The notes under the pieces are model-generated. The model made no database searches. It was not told where the DNA came from and was given only the letters and a program-made list of their open reading frames with translations. This document shows, in pieces, positions 1 through 8,358 of a DNA stretch of 64,000 nucleotides. A program made the position numbers and the translations under genes. The first letter of the stretch is position 1. The number at the start of each line of letters is the position of its first letter. Origin of the DNA: Paenibacillus typhae (GTDB taxonomy: Bacteria > Bacillota > Bacilli > Paenibacillales > Paenibacillaceae); contig NZ_FNDX01000010.1 of NCBI RefSeq assembly GCF_900099765.1, positions 62,001-126,000 on the forward strand, in the 5' to 3' direction.

Positions 1-15
1 CTGCTCCTTCACCAT

Positions 16-1350
16 TCAATACACCTCTTTCGGAGAGAAATCGCCAATTCCCTTCAACGTATAATCAAAAAACTGCAGCACCAGCCGGTTCATGTTCTCG
101 ATACAGTAGTATTTATCAATGACCGCTTTTCCAACCGGCAGCATATTAGCCAGAATAGGGGAGAACAGCGGCAGATCGGTCAGGCTCATATGGTTGGCTC
201 CCTGAAAATGAACGGAGTATACTTCGGTGAAGTTTTGATCAGCCGTTTGGTTAGCAGCATACGCTGAGTTCTTCCCGAGCTGCTTCCAGACATCGTCGGA
301 GTAAATATTAAGCAGCGGGATGGTGTAGGCTTCATTAGCCGAGGTAAAATCATCCGCCTTCCGGTCATAACGAAGCTCGCTGAACAGCGGGCCGTCCAGA
401 TTGACAACGGCACCGATGTCACCACGCTCACGCCCGAGCCAGACACTGGCTGCGCCGCCCATCGAGTGGCCGAACACCCCGATTTTGGCAGGATCAATTA
501 GCCCATAAACAGCAGGGCCGTTGCCTTTTGTAGCTTTCTCCATAACCGAATCTATCACCAAATTCATATCGTCGGTGCGCAGCTTCATCCATTTTTGAAT
601 GATCCCGTAAAGCTCCTCTGCTGTATATATCCCGTCTTTGTTAGTATTATTGAATTCCCGGACATACTCCCGGCTGATCATCGTCAACTTTCCATCCTCG
701 GATTCTGTATAAAAAGAATGATAGGGGTGGCCGATCGAAGCAACGACATAGCCATGGCTGGCAAGCTCTGTAAACGTAGAGGTATTGCTTGAGCTGATCC
801 CGTATGCCCCATGGGAAAATACCAGCAGCGGATAAGGACCTTCAGCCTGCTCCGGATACCAAAACTCCACATTTACATGTCTGTGCTCACCTGTATCTGT
901 AAATTCCTCAATCCGGTTCTTGTCAGTGTAGGTGTACACAGCTGTTCCGACAGGATATTCACCCGTAACCTCAGGCAATCTATATTGCGGAAACAGCAGC
1001 ACAGGTGCAAAAGCCAACGACAGCAGAAGGAGCATCAGGATTGCTTTTACCACAATGGCTGAACGTTTGAGCGCTCGGAGGTCTTCTTTGGGGTGCCGGA
1101 TGAGCGGCAACAGGCCTGTCACAGCCAAAAGAAGCAGCATACCCGCGCAAAAAATCCAGCTGAAGCTCCATTCAATCCCAGGCAACAGGGTGAGCATAAC
1201 AAACACGATAAACACAGTAACTCTGACCAGGCTCTTTCCTTTTCTGTGCCGCTGCTTCGTAACCAGACAATATACAGCCAAAGCAACTTCTACCATTAGT
1301 ACAATCCCGAATAATAATCGTTCCATCTTCTTGTTATTCCTTTCCGGCAT
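16..1350 (-). CDS. Membrane-anchored alpha/beta hydrolase, PAF-acetylhydrolase-like
   Basis: A 444-residue protein. Four hydrophobic segments lie at roughly residues 11-31, 41-58, 62-85 and 98-120, followed by an extracytoplasmic or peripheral alpha/beta-hydrolase domain. The nucleophile elbow GHSMGG places the catalytic Ser near 296. FSHGAYG (about 178-184) fits the oxyanion-hole strand, and GANHMSL (about 384-390) the catalytic His. The family is the platelet-activating-factor acetylhydrolase/dienelactone-hydrolase group, so ester hydrolysis is known for the fold, but the substrate here is not deducible. The first ATG has no clear ribosome binding site; an internal ATG at 1326 follows GGAAAGGA by about 11 nt and may be the true start. 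The gene stands alone on the minus strand. Confidence 0.75.
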   Translation of the reverse strand: MPERNNKKMERLLFGIVLMVEVALAVYCLVTKQRHRKGKSLVRVTVFIVFVMLTLLPGIEWSFSWIFCAGMLLLLAVTGLLPLIRHPKEDLRALKRSAIVVKAILMLLLLSLAFAPVLLFPQYRLPEVTGEYPVGTAVYTYTDKNRIEEFTDTGEHRHVNVEFWYPEQAEGPYPLLVFSHGAYGISSSNTSTFTELASHGYVVASIGHPYHSFYTESEDGKLTMISREYVREFNNTNKDGIYTAEELYGIIQKWMKLRTDDMNLVIDSVMEKATKGNGPAVYGLIDPAKIGVFGHSMGGAASVWLGRERGDIGAVVNLDGPLFSELRYDRKADDFTSANEAYTIPLLNIYSDDVWKQLGKNSAYAANQTADQNFTEVYSVHFQGANHMSLTDLPLFSPILANMLPVGKAVIDKYYCIENMNRLVLQFFDYTLKGIGDFSPKEVY

Positions 1351-1456
1351 TTAGTGTGAGAATGACTCCATCTTATGAAACTGCCGGAGGGAAGTATATA
1401 GAAAACGAATAAGCTGTAGCTACAGACCAATAAGCTGCAAAAATAACCTTAATAAC

Positions 1457-1897
1457 CTATCCGTCCTGCCGGTCATCCATCTTCAGCTGACGGAGTTTTT
1501 CATTAATCTGCTCCGCTTCTTTTTTATCCTCCTGCCAGGATAACAGCCGGACGATCCCGTACACTGCGGCAATCTGCACAGCAAAAAGGGCTGTAGGCAG
1601 GAAGCCTCTCACCGTCCCGGTCACAAACGCCAGGGCGATCAGAATCACCTCCAGAGCGGCAAAATGAAGGATCACCCTTGTCCGCATATTCCGCTCGCTC
1701 ACCCCGTCAGGAGTGTACAGGATAATCCCCGTTAGTGTGCCGACCAGTGAGAAGCCCATTATGATATAGATGGTAATCAGATCAAAGGCCTCGTCAGGAT
1801 CAAAGATGGATCTTAACACAGTAATGATGATGATGACGGATGCCAAAATAATCAAAAAGTCCCGAAGCAGCTCTTTTACAATATGCAGTGGCTTCAT
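1457..1897 (-). CDS. DUF3021 family membrane protein
   Basis: A 146-residue protein with four hydrophobic segments (about 10-27, 41-60, 74-96 and 100-120) and a short charged cytoplasmic tail rich in Lys, Glu and Gln. The arrangement and size match DUF3021 proteins, which in Firmicutes are typically encoded directly after a small LytTR regulator, exactly as here (12 nt after the LytTR stop). In the characterised pairs the membrane protein holds the regulator in check; that role is inferred from family context. A purine-rich AAGGGGGG stretch precedes the ATG. Confidence 0.75.
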   Translation of the reverse strand: MKPLHIVKELLRDFLIILASVIIIITVLRSIFDPDEAFDLITIYIIMGFSLVGTLTGIILYTPDGVSERNMRTRVILHFAALEVILIALAFVTGTVRGFLPTALFAVQIAAVYGIVRLLSWQEDKKEAEQINEKLRQLKMDDRQDG

Positions 1898-1909
1898 CCC
1901 GTTCCCCCC

Positions 1910-2365
1910 TTATAAACCCAGCATGTTTTTGAGAACAGGCACGTACTGTCTGGAAATCACAACACGCTCCCCGTTATCCAGTACAGCTTCGAACCGGCCG
2001 CTGAACGCCGGGCGAACCATGGAAATTTTGGCTATGTTCAGCACGGTGGATTTGGATGCGCGAAAACAGCTCAGCCTGCTGCACAATGTCTCCAGCTCAT
2101 AGAGCTTTTGCTTGACCTCATACACGCTGCTCCTGCAGTAAATGAACACCTTCCCGTCTACGGCTTCAAAATAATAGATGTCCCTGAGCCTGATCCGGTG
2201 GACGCGTTCATTCTGGTAACCAAGCAGCACGAGAGTGTCGGTCTGAAGCCTATGTACCATACCCCGTATTTCCTCATCTTCCTCGTGGCACCGGATAATG
2301 ATCTCTTCTTCCTGTTCTCTGAGAATTAACACATTCTTTAAACAGAAGTCTATAATTTCCAGCAA
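1910..2365 (-). CDS. LytTR DNA-binding domain regulator
   Basis: A 151-residue protein consisting almost entirely of a LytTR domain (about 45-150), recognisable from the IYYFEAVDGKVFIY strand region, the FRASKSTVLNI helix and the terminal VISRQYVPVLKNMLG. It lacks a receiver domain, so it belongs to the small stand-alone LytTR regulators that pair with DUF3021 membrane proteins. The start is uncertain: TTG at 2365 has no good ribosome binding site, and GTG at 2332 gives a 140-residue protein of more typical length. The gene is divergent from the kinase at 2446, and the two share a short AT-rich promoter region. Confidence 0.75.
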   Translation of the reverse strand: MLEIIDFCLKNVLILREQEEEIIIRCHEEDEEIRGMVHRLQTDTLVLLGYQNERVHRIRLRDIYYFEAVDGKVFIYCRSSVYEVKQKLYELETLCSRLSCFRASKSTVLNIAKISMVRPAFSGRFEAVLDNGERVVISRQYVPVLKNMLGL

Positions 2366-2382
2366 TTACTCTAGGAAATGTC

Positions 2383-2415
2383 CGTTCTTTTCTTATAATA
2401 GAGAAATAAAGAACG
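2383..2415. promoter_or_regulatory. Inverted repeat in the divergent LytTR/kinase promoter region
   Basis: Perfect 8-bp arms CGTTCTTT (2383-2390) and AAAGAACG (2408-2415) flank a 17-bp AT-rich centre containing TATAAT (2394-2399) on the plus strand and a TATAAG-like -10 on the minus strand. The position between two divergent genes suggests an operator or overlapping promoters. Which protein binds is unknown; self-regulation by the LytTR protein is only a guess. Confidence 0.3.
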
Positions 2416-2445
2416 CTTGAGCACATCTGAGAGGACGTTAGATCT

Positions 2446-3699
2446 TTGTTTGAAACCCTACTATTGAATTTTCTGTTTATTCTGTTTCCGGTGTTGATTG
2501 TTGTAATATTTTTTGAAAATAGAGCCAACCGATACAATAACAAAATCCTGGTGTTTATGTCTGCAGTCACGATGATCCTGTGCATTGCCAAGCCGATTAA
2601 GCTGGAGATGGGCTTTATTTATGATCTGCGCTATGTGCCGTTTATTCTTGTGGCGTTGTTCGGCGGGTACAGGAACGTGCTTCCGCTATATCTGATTCTA
2701 AATGTATACCGGTTGTATATCGGCGGGGCCGGTATTATCCCGTCCTTCCTGTTTTCCACAGCGGTGCTGCTGATTGTGCCGTTTTTAAGCAAATGGTTTA
2801 TCAGGCAGAGTGCCAACCGGCGGATTGTGTCGGCAACCTTTATTGCGGCGCTGACGATGGGCATCTATCTGATTATCCTGGGGGTGATGAAGGGGACGCT
2901 GGACAGGCAGTTCTGGACCCTGACGTTCTATGCCCTGACGACACATGTCGGTGTAATGAGCATTATTATGATTCTGATCGAGCAGATCATTACCAATATC
3001 CGCAACCGTGACCGGATTCTCCAGTCGGAGCGCCTGAATGTCGTAAGTGAGCTGGCGGCCAGTGTGTCACATGAAATCAGGAATCCGCTTACGGTGACGA
3101 GCGGCTTCCTGCAGCTGCTCAACAAATCCGGGAATATTACGCCCGAGGAAAAAGGCTATGTGGAGCTGTCCCTGCAGGAGCTGACCCGGGCGGAGAAGAT
3201 TGTCAGTGATTATCTTTCTTTTGCCAAGCCGCAATCCGGTAATATGGTGTTCTCCAATATGCTGACAGAAGCAGAGTATACCAAGAATATCATCATGCCC
3301 TTTGCCACCATTCACAAGGTTGACGTTCAGTTTCATTTCACCAATACACTGAATACCAGCTATGACAAAAATCAGATTCAGCAGTGCCTGATTAACCTTT
3401 ACAAAAACGGCATAGAAGCCATGAAAGAGAAGGAAGGCGGGACGCTGACCATTCAGATCTCGGAAAATAAACAGAATATTATAATCAGCATCCGGGACAC
3501 CGGGGTTGGCATGACGAAAGAGGAAATTTCACGGCTCGGCAAGCCGTATTACTCCACCAAGGAGGAAGGAACCGGCCTGGGAATGCTTATGGTATACAGC
3601 ACTGTGGACAAGCTCAAAGGGGACATAGAGGTTGAAAGTGAAAAGGGCAGGGGAACCACCTTCCTAATTACGATTCCTGCCGGAGACCCTTCCCCGTAA
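2446..3699 (+). CDS. Orphan sensor histidine kinase, KinB/LytS-like membrane domain
   Basis: A 417-residue kinase. Residues about 1-185 hold six or so transmembrane helices of the 5TMR-LYT kind with no large extracellular loop. HisKA follows with SVSHEIRNPLT (phospho-acceptor His near 209), then HATPase_c with NLYKNGIEAM (N box), DTGVGM (G1) and GTGLGM (G2). Architecture and H-box resemble sporulation kinases such as KinB and KinD. No response regulator is adjacent in the same direction, which fits an orphan kinase feeding a phosphorelay; this is inference. The start is TTG at 2446 with GAGGACG 9 nt upstream. Confidence 0.8.
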   Translation: MFETLLLNFLFILFPVLIVVIFFENRANRYNNKILVFMSAVTMILCIAKPIKLEMGFIYDLRYVPFILVALFGGYRNVLPLYLILNVYRLYIGGAGIIPSFLFSTAVLLIVPFLSKWFIRQSANRRIVSATFIAALTMGIYLIILGVMKGTLDRQFWTLTFYALTTHVGVMSIIMILIEQIITNIRNRDRILQSERLNVVSELAASVSHEIRNPLTVTSGFLQLLNKSGNITPEEKGYVELSLQELTRAEKIVSDYLSFAKPQSGNMVFSNMLTEAEYTKNIIMPFATIHKVDVQFHFTNTLNTSYDKNQIQQCLINLYKNGIEAMKEKEGGTLTIQISENKQNIIISIRDTGVGMTKEEISRLGKPYYSTKEEGTGLGMLMVYSTVDKLKGDIEVESEKGRGTTFLITIPAGDPSP

Positions 3700-3719
3700 A
3701 GTGACAGAAACGTCACTTT
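3698..3719 (+). terminator. Small hairpin at the kinase stop codon
   Basis: AAAGTGAC and GTCACTTT form a perfect 8-bp stem with a 6-nt loop that includes the last base or two of the stop codon. No T-tract follows, so it is a weak terminator or an attenuating structure between the kinase and the ABC transporter genes rather than a strong intrinsic terminator. Confidence 0.35.
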
Positions 3720-3793
3720 GCCCGCTGCTGCTTCGATGGCTGCCGCTGAAGATTGTGGCTATATTGAGTAGTAGAAAGGGGAGGAGATTAAGA

Positions 3794-4540
3794 ATGGGAG
3801 CTGTAATTGAATCTAGAAACGTGTCCAAAAGCTACGGCCCGGCCGCCGTGCTCAAAAATATCGACCTGGTCATTGAAGCCGGGGAGCTGACTGCGGTGAT
3901 GGGCCCGTCGGGGTCAGGGAAGTCAACGCTGATGAATGTGCTGTCCACGATTGACCAGTTCTCCGGCGGGGAGGTATGGCTTGAAGGCAAATCTCTGCTG
4001 GATATGAACAAAAGAGCGCTGCGGGAGTTCCGCCAGGAGCGGATGGGTTTTATTTTTCAGGACTATAACCTGCTTGACGCCTTAACTGTGAAAGAGAATA
4101 TTCTGCTGCCACTATCGCTTCGAAAGTTTACTGCAAGGGAGATGGAGGAACGGCTTCTGCCGATTGTGCAGGCGCTGAATATTGAAGGCATTCTGGACAA
4201 GTACCCGAATGAAATTTCCGGCGGGCAGAAGCAGCGGGCGGCATCGGCCAGGGCAATCATTACCAATCCGGCAATTGTTTTTGCCGATGAGCCTACAGGG
4301 GCGCTGGATTCAAGATCAGCCACGCAATTGCTGGAGCAGCTGGCCGCACTGAATGAACGGTTTAATACGACGCTGCTGATGGTGACGCATGATATTTATG
4401 CGGCGAGCTATTGCAGGAGAGTTATTTTTTTGCGTGACGGTATGATTGTGAATGAGCTGTATGCCGGGGACCAGCCGCAAAAGGCATTCTATGACCGCAT
4501 TCTGGAAACGGTGAGCCTTATGGGAGGCAAAGCGCGATGA
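3794..4540 (+). CDS. ABC transporter ATP-binding protein, BceA type
   Basis: A 248-residue ATPase with Walker A GPSGSGKST, Q-loop FQDYNLLD, signature ISGGQKQR and Walker B IVFADEPTGALDS followed by the switch His in MVTHD. The sequence is of the LolD/BceA group that partners with large FtsX-like permeases in peptide-antibiotic sensing and detoxification. ATG at 3794 is chosen because GGGGAGGAG lies just upstream; the reading frame is open further back to 3701 but that extension is not conserved in type. The stop overlaps the permease start by 4 nt (ATGA), indicating translational coupling. Confidence 0.88.
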   Translation: MGAVIESRNVSKSYGPAAVLKNIDLVIEAGELTAVMGPSGSGKSTLMNVLSTIDQFSGGEVWLEGKSLLDMNKRALREFRQERMGFIFQDYNLLDALTVKENILLPLSLRKFTAREMEERLLPIVQALNIEGILDKYPNEISGGQKQRAASARAIITNPAIVFADEPTGALDSRSATQLLEQLAALNERFNTTLLMVTHDIYAASYCRRVIFLRDGMIVNELYAGDQPQKAFYDRILETVSLMGGKAR

Positions 4541-6507
4541 GTCTCTTTGATCTGACGGTCCGCAATGTCAAACGTAACTTCCGGCTGTACTCCATCTATC
4601 TGTTTTCCATGGTCATCGGGGTAATCATCCAGTTTACGTTCTCTTCCCTGATGTATAACGGGGATATTATGGATGCACTACAGAACCGTGACAATTTCCG
4701 GATGGGCGTGGCGATTGCTTCTGTGGTTGTGTTTGTTTTTATTATTTTTTTCATCCTGTATGCGAATTCGTTTTTTATGAGGCAGCGTAAAAAAGAGTTC
4801 GGCATGTACCTGCTGTACGGCCTCAGTGAACGCCAGATCACAATGATGGTATTCTATGAAACGCTGATTCTCAGTGCGATTTCCCTGGTAACCGGGGTGC
4901 TGCTCGGTGGTATACTGTCCAAGCTGTTCGGGATGCTGCTGCTGAGGCTGATGCAGTATGAGCAGGTGATCTCGCTGTCCTTTCCGCTCCAGTCCATTCT
5001 ATCGACTGCCGGACTGTTCCTGCTGCTGGCGGTTATTATCAGTGTGCAGAGCTACATTATGGTGAACCGGGTGCAGCTGATGGAGCTGTTTCATGCCAAG
5101 CAGAAGTCAGAGCGGCCTGTGCGGATCTCCGCTGTGCTGGCGCTGCTCTCCGTGCTGCTGCTGGTCCTTTCGTTCGCTGTAATCAGCAGCGGCAAAGGAT
5201 CGGTCTTCTGGAAGGATTATGCAACGTGGAGCCTGATCGGGGTGACGGTGGGCATAATCGGGGGAACGTATCTGTTTTTCCGGCAGTTTGCGGGCTGGCT
5301 GCTGCAACGCATCAGCCGAAGCCGTAAATATCATGAAGGCAATACGGTGCTGTGGACCTCGGCGCTGCGGTTTCAGATCAGGGGCAACACCTTGAATCTG
5401 ACTTTTATCTCACTGTTCAGCGCCGCGATTATGATGCTGATGTGCTTCATGACCATTAATTATAAAGTGCAGTTTGATGCTGTAGGCCGGAATCTGCCGA
5501 ATGATATTGCCTACCAGTCGCTGGACCAGCAGACCAACACGATGATCGACGGGATGATTAGAGATTCGGAGCATGATATTCTTTTCCACTTTACGCAAGA
5601 GGGACTGGAAGTCACTCCTGTAACGGATATGCACGCCATCGTGGAGAATCCGGAATATTACACTTCCGATGTGCTGCTGGTACCGGAGCATTCTTACAAT
5701 GAGCTGATTGCACAGCGCGGGGACGGGGAACAGGTGGAGCTGCAGGGGAATGAAGCGGTGGGGCTGGCCCAGGGGTCTGATTTTCCAAGGGTATATGAAC
5801 CAGGGACGATGCCGGACTTTACAGTCCGGGGACCTGAGCAGACCGTCTTCAAGCTGGCTGAAATCAAGGATTATGCCTATTTGGGCTGGGCTTCGGACCC
5901 GGTGCGCTCCATGCTGTACAAGCCGGCCGTGCTGGTGATATCCGATGAGGCTTACAGCCGGCTGGCTGCTGAAGGGACAGCAGTCCGGAAGTCTTATGAA
6001 ATCTACGGACTCAGCAATGCCCGGAATGCAGAGGCGCTCTCACGTGAAATTCATGCTATCGTTACACAGACACCTGACGCCTACTATTCTTCGTTTGCCG
6101 ATGTTTATTCGAAGCAGATCGAGAGCTCCTCGCTGATGCTGTTTTCCAGCGGCTTTCTTGCGCTGATCGCCATCTTTGCCCTGGCCAGCATTATTTATTT
6201 CAAGCAGCTGCGTGAAGCGACGGATGAAAGGCTGCAATACTCTATTCTTCGCAAAATCGGTATAGACGGCCGCCAGATCCAAAGTGTGATCCGCAAGCAG
6301 TTGTTGTTCGTGTTCCTGCCTCCGCTGCTTCTGGGTGTGGCTTATAGCTGGTTCATCATTAAGTATTACATTCTCGATTCCGTTGCCGGCTATTCCGGGC
6401 TTACAGGCATGACCTGGGGGATTATGGGGGTATACTTCCTGATCTATCTGCTTCTGTATTTGTCGTCTACGAATTTGTATTACAAGATAGTAAGCGAGAA
6501 TCCTTAG
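4537..6507 (+). CDS. ABC transporter permease, BceB/FtsX type
   Basis: A 656-residue permease with ten predicted transmembrane helices: one near the N-terminus, groups of helices to about residue 320, then a large extracellular domain (about 320-520), and three helices at the C-terminus. This topology, with the large loop between helices 7 and 8, is the hallmark of BceB-type transporters that recognise lipid II-targeting peptides such as bacitracin and act as co-sensor with a BceS kinase. The convergent kinase/regulator pair at 6536-8217 is the obvious partner. Substrate is not deducible. Confidence 0.85.
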   Translation: MSLFDLTVRNVKRNFRLYSIYLFSMVIGVIIQFTFSSLMYNGDIMDALQNRDNFRMGVAIASVVVFVFIIFFILYANSFFMRQRKKEFGMYLLYGLSERQITMMVFYETLILSAISLVTGVLLGGILSKLFGMLLLRLMQYEQVISLSFPLQSILSTAGLFLLLAVIISVQSYIMVNRVQLMELFHAKQKSERPVRISAVLALLSVLLLVLSFAVISSGKGSVFWKDYATWSLIGVTVGIIGGTYLFFRQFAGWLLQRISRSRKYHEGNTVLWTSALRFQIRGNTLNLTFISLFSAAIMMLMCFMTINYKVQFDAVGRNLPNDIAYQSLDQQTNTMIDGMIRDSEHDILFHFTQEGLEVTPVTDMHAIVENPEYYTSDVLLVPEHSYNELIAQRGDGEQVELQGNEAVGLAQGSDFPRVYEPGTMPDFTVRGPEQTVFKLAEIKDYAYLGWASDPVRSMLYKPAVLVISDEAYSRLAAEGTAVRKSYEIYGLSNARNAEALSREIHAIVTQTPDAYYSSFADVYSKQIESSSLMLFSSGFLALIAIFALASIIYFKQLREATDERLQYSILRKIGIDGRQIQSVIRKQLLFVFLPPLLLGVAYSWFIIKYYILDSVAGYSGLTGMTWGIMGVYFLIYLLLYLSSTNLYYKIVSENP

Positions 6508-6522
6508 CCTATGCAATATACC

Positions 6523-6557
6523 ACGCAAGCGGCCCTTAGAGCCCTTGCGTTTTTTTG
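6523..6557 (+). terminator. Intrinsic terminator of the BceAB-type operon
   Basis: ACGCAAG (6523-6529) pairs with CTTGCGT (6544-6550), with additional GGC/GCC pairing inside, followed by TTTTTT. It overlaps the last codons of the convergent kinase gene. Confidence 0.75.
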
Positions 6558-7549
6558 TTGTTTTGCTGAACAATGCCCAGATAAGGATCATGATTCTTCG
6601 GGAAGTGCACGGTGAACTCGCTGAAGCTTCCGGCGGCGGATTCGCAGGTGATGTAATGGCCGAGCTTTTTGGACAGCTCCTGGGCCAGATATAAGCCCAT
6701 GCCGGTAGATTTTACAAAGGTCCGTCCGTTAGTTCCGGTGAAGCCCCGCTCGAAGATCCGCGGCAGATCCCTGCGGTCAATTCCGACGCCATTGTCACGA
6801 ATGACAAGCAGCTTTTCCTGCGGGGTAACCCGGCTTGTAATCGAGATGAGCCCCTGAGCCGGAGTGTACTTCAGGCTGTTCGAGACAAGCTGGCCAAGAA
6901 TAAACAGCAGCCATTTCGAATCACTCTGCACAGTTGTATCATCCACCACCTCTAGATGGACGGTGATTTTTTTCGAGATAAAGGTTTTAGAATGGTGCTT
7001 TACGGCTTCTTTAGCCAGCTGCTTCAGATTGCAGTTCAAGATCTCGTAATCCTTGTTGAAGCTGTCCAGCCTGGCGTGGTATAAGGCCTGATCCACATAA
7101 TGCTCGATACGTGATAACTCATCCTCCAGGCTGGCCGGGCTGATCTCGGTCTGCTGCAACAGGCGCAGGACAGCGATCGGTGTTTTGATCTCATGGAACC
7201 AGGAGACGATGAAGTCATAGGTTTCTTTTTGCTTATCCTGAATCTGGTTGAGAGACCGGATATGGCTGATCCGCTGCAGGCGCAGCGCCTCACGGCATGC
7301 CTCTGCTTCGAGGGACAGCGGCCCGGTGTCCTCATCGTGCATCTGCCGGATTGCCTGAACCATTCTCAAATAACGGTGCAGGAGAAAGCCGGCCATCATC
7401 ACCAGGATAAGCATTAAGGCATACAGGAAGTTCTCCCGGTCCCATGTGTTATGCGGCCCGATACTGAACACGGCGGCGGTCAGCAGGAAGCAGGCCCCGC
7501 AGAGAAGCAGATACGGGCGTTCATATTGTAAAAAGCGCAAAAATTTCAT
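6536..7549 (-). CDS. Intramembrane-sensing histidine kinase, BceS type
   Basis: A 337-residue kinase. Two transmembrane helices (about 13-31 and 40-58) are separated by a loop of only about ten residues, which defines intramembrane-sensing kinases that receive their signal from a BceAB-type transporter. The dimerisation domain has SWFHEIKTPIAVLRLL with the His near 120; HATPase_c shows LGQLVSNSLKYT, DNGVGIDRRD and GMGLYLAQEL. ATG overlaps the regulator stop by 4 nt. Here the kinase is convergent with, not co-directional to, its putative transporter. Confidence 0.85.
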   Translation of the reverse strand: MKFLRFLQYERPYLLLCGACFLLTAAVFSIGPHNTWDRENFLYALMLILVMMAGFLLHRYLRMVQAIRQMHDEDTGPLSLEAEACREALRLQRISHIRSLNQIQDKQKETYDFIVSWFHEIKTPIAVLRLLQQTEISPASLEDELSRIEHYVDQALYHARLDSFNKDYEILNCNLKQLAKEAVKHHSKTFISKKITVHLEVVDDTTVQSDSKWLLFILGQLVSNSLKYTPAQGLISITSRVTPQEKLLVIRDNGVGIDRRDLPRIFERGFTGTNGRTFVKSTGMGLYLAQELSKKLGHYITCESAAGSFSEFTVHFPKNHDPYLGIVQQNNKKTQGL

Positions 7550-8217
7550 TCGATAATATACCCCATTCCTTTGCGGGTTGCGATAAAATCTTCGGGGCCG
7601 AGCAGGGCGATTTTGCGGCGCAGCCGGTTGACGTTCACAGTTAAGGTATTGTCGTCCACGAACTGGTCATCATTCCAGAGCACCTGCATCAGCTCATCCC
7701 TGGAGACTATTTTTCCGGTGCTGCGCATGAGGGTCTGCAAAATAATAAATTCGTTTCTCGAAAGCTCAGCCGTTCCGTCACCGTACCGGATCGAGGAGGC
7801 CGACAGGTTAAATATCAGCTGACGGTGGACGAGCTGCAGATTGTCGTCCTGGTAAGTATAATTACGCCGCAGCATCGCACTGATTTTGGCTACCAGCACG
7901 CTGAGATCGAACGGCTTCTGGATATAGTCATCTGCGCCCATGTTAATGGCCATAATGACATCCATATTTTGCGTGCGTGAGGACAGAAAGATTACCGGTA
8001 CTTTGGAGACAGAGCGGATCTGCTGGCACCAGTAAAAGCCGTCATACAGCGGCAGATTCACATCCAGCAGCACCAGATGCGGCTCGGTGAGTCTGAATTC
8101 CTCCAAAATCTGCTCATATTGCGTAACTTCCGTGACCTCGTATTTCCATTTGCGCAGCGTATCTGCGACGATGTGTCTGATTTTGACGTCATCTTCTATA
8201 ATCATGATCCGAAACAC
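7546..8217 (-). CDS. OmpR-family response regulator, BceR type
   Basis: A 223-residue regulator. The receiver domain (about 1-115) has the acidic pair in MIIEDD, the phospho-acceptor Asp in LVLLDVNLP and the Lys in IQKPFD. The C-terminal winged helix (about 125-223) ends in VNRLRRKI and a GMGYII strand. It lies upstream of and overlaps the BceS-type kinase gene. By analogy it activates the transporter operon, whose promoter would lie upstream of 3794 or of the kinase at 2446. Confidence 0.88.
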   Translation of the reverse strand: MFRIMIIEDDVKIRHIVADTLRKWKYEVTEVTQYEQILEEFRLTEPHLVLLDVNLPLYDGFYWCQQIRSVSKVPVIFLSSRTQNMDVIMAINMGADDYIQKPFDLSVLVAKISAMLRRNYTYQDDNLQLVHRQLIFNLSASSIRYGDGTAELSRNEFIILQTLMRSTGKIVSRDELMQVLWNDDQFVDDNTLTVNVNRLRRKIALLGPEDFIATRKGMGYIIE

Positions 8218-8252
8218 AGGGATTCCTCCAGGCTTATGAGAAATAAAATACT

Positions 8253-8273
8253 GTTATAGTTATTAATTATAAC
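8253..8273. promoter_or_regulatory. AT-rich inverted repeat between divergent bceR-like and yxjG-like genes
   Basis: GTTATA and TATAAC (6 bp each, 9-bp centre) lie 36 bp upstream of the regulator start and 86 bp upstream of the methyltransferase start. The location suits an operator or promoter of the regulator gene. No matching promoter hexamers could be set with confidence, so function is tentative. Confidence 0.25.
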
Positions 8274-8358
8274 GGATGATAGATCATTAGTAGAACAGTA
8301 CAACGGAGCAGATATGCTATAGTAGCTGTACTAATTGAACTGATGAGGAGATTAACCG

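Noticed and set aside
3701..3793. N-terminal extension of the BceA-type ATPase
   Set aside because: The open frame lacks a ribosome binding site and would add 31 non-homologous residues; ATG at 3794 has a strong site.
8218..8358. S-box or other riboswitch before the YxjG-like gene
   Set aside because: Only 141 bp available, no terminator/antiterminator pair and no S-box core motifs seen.
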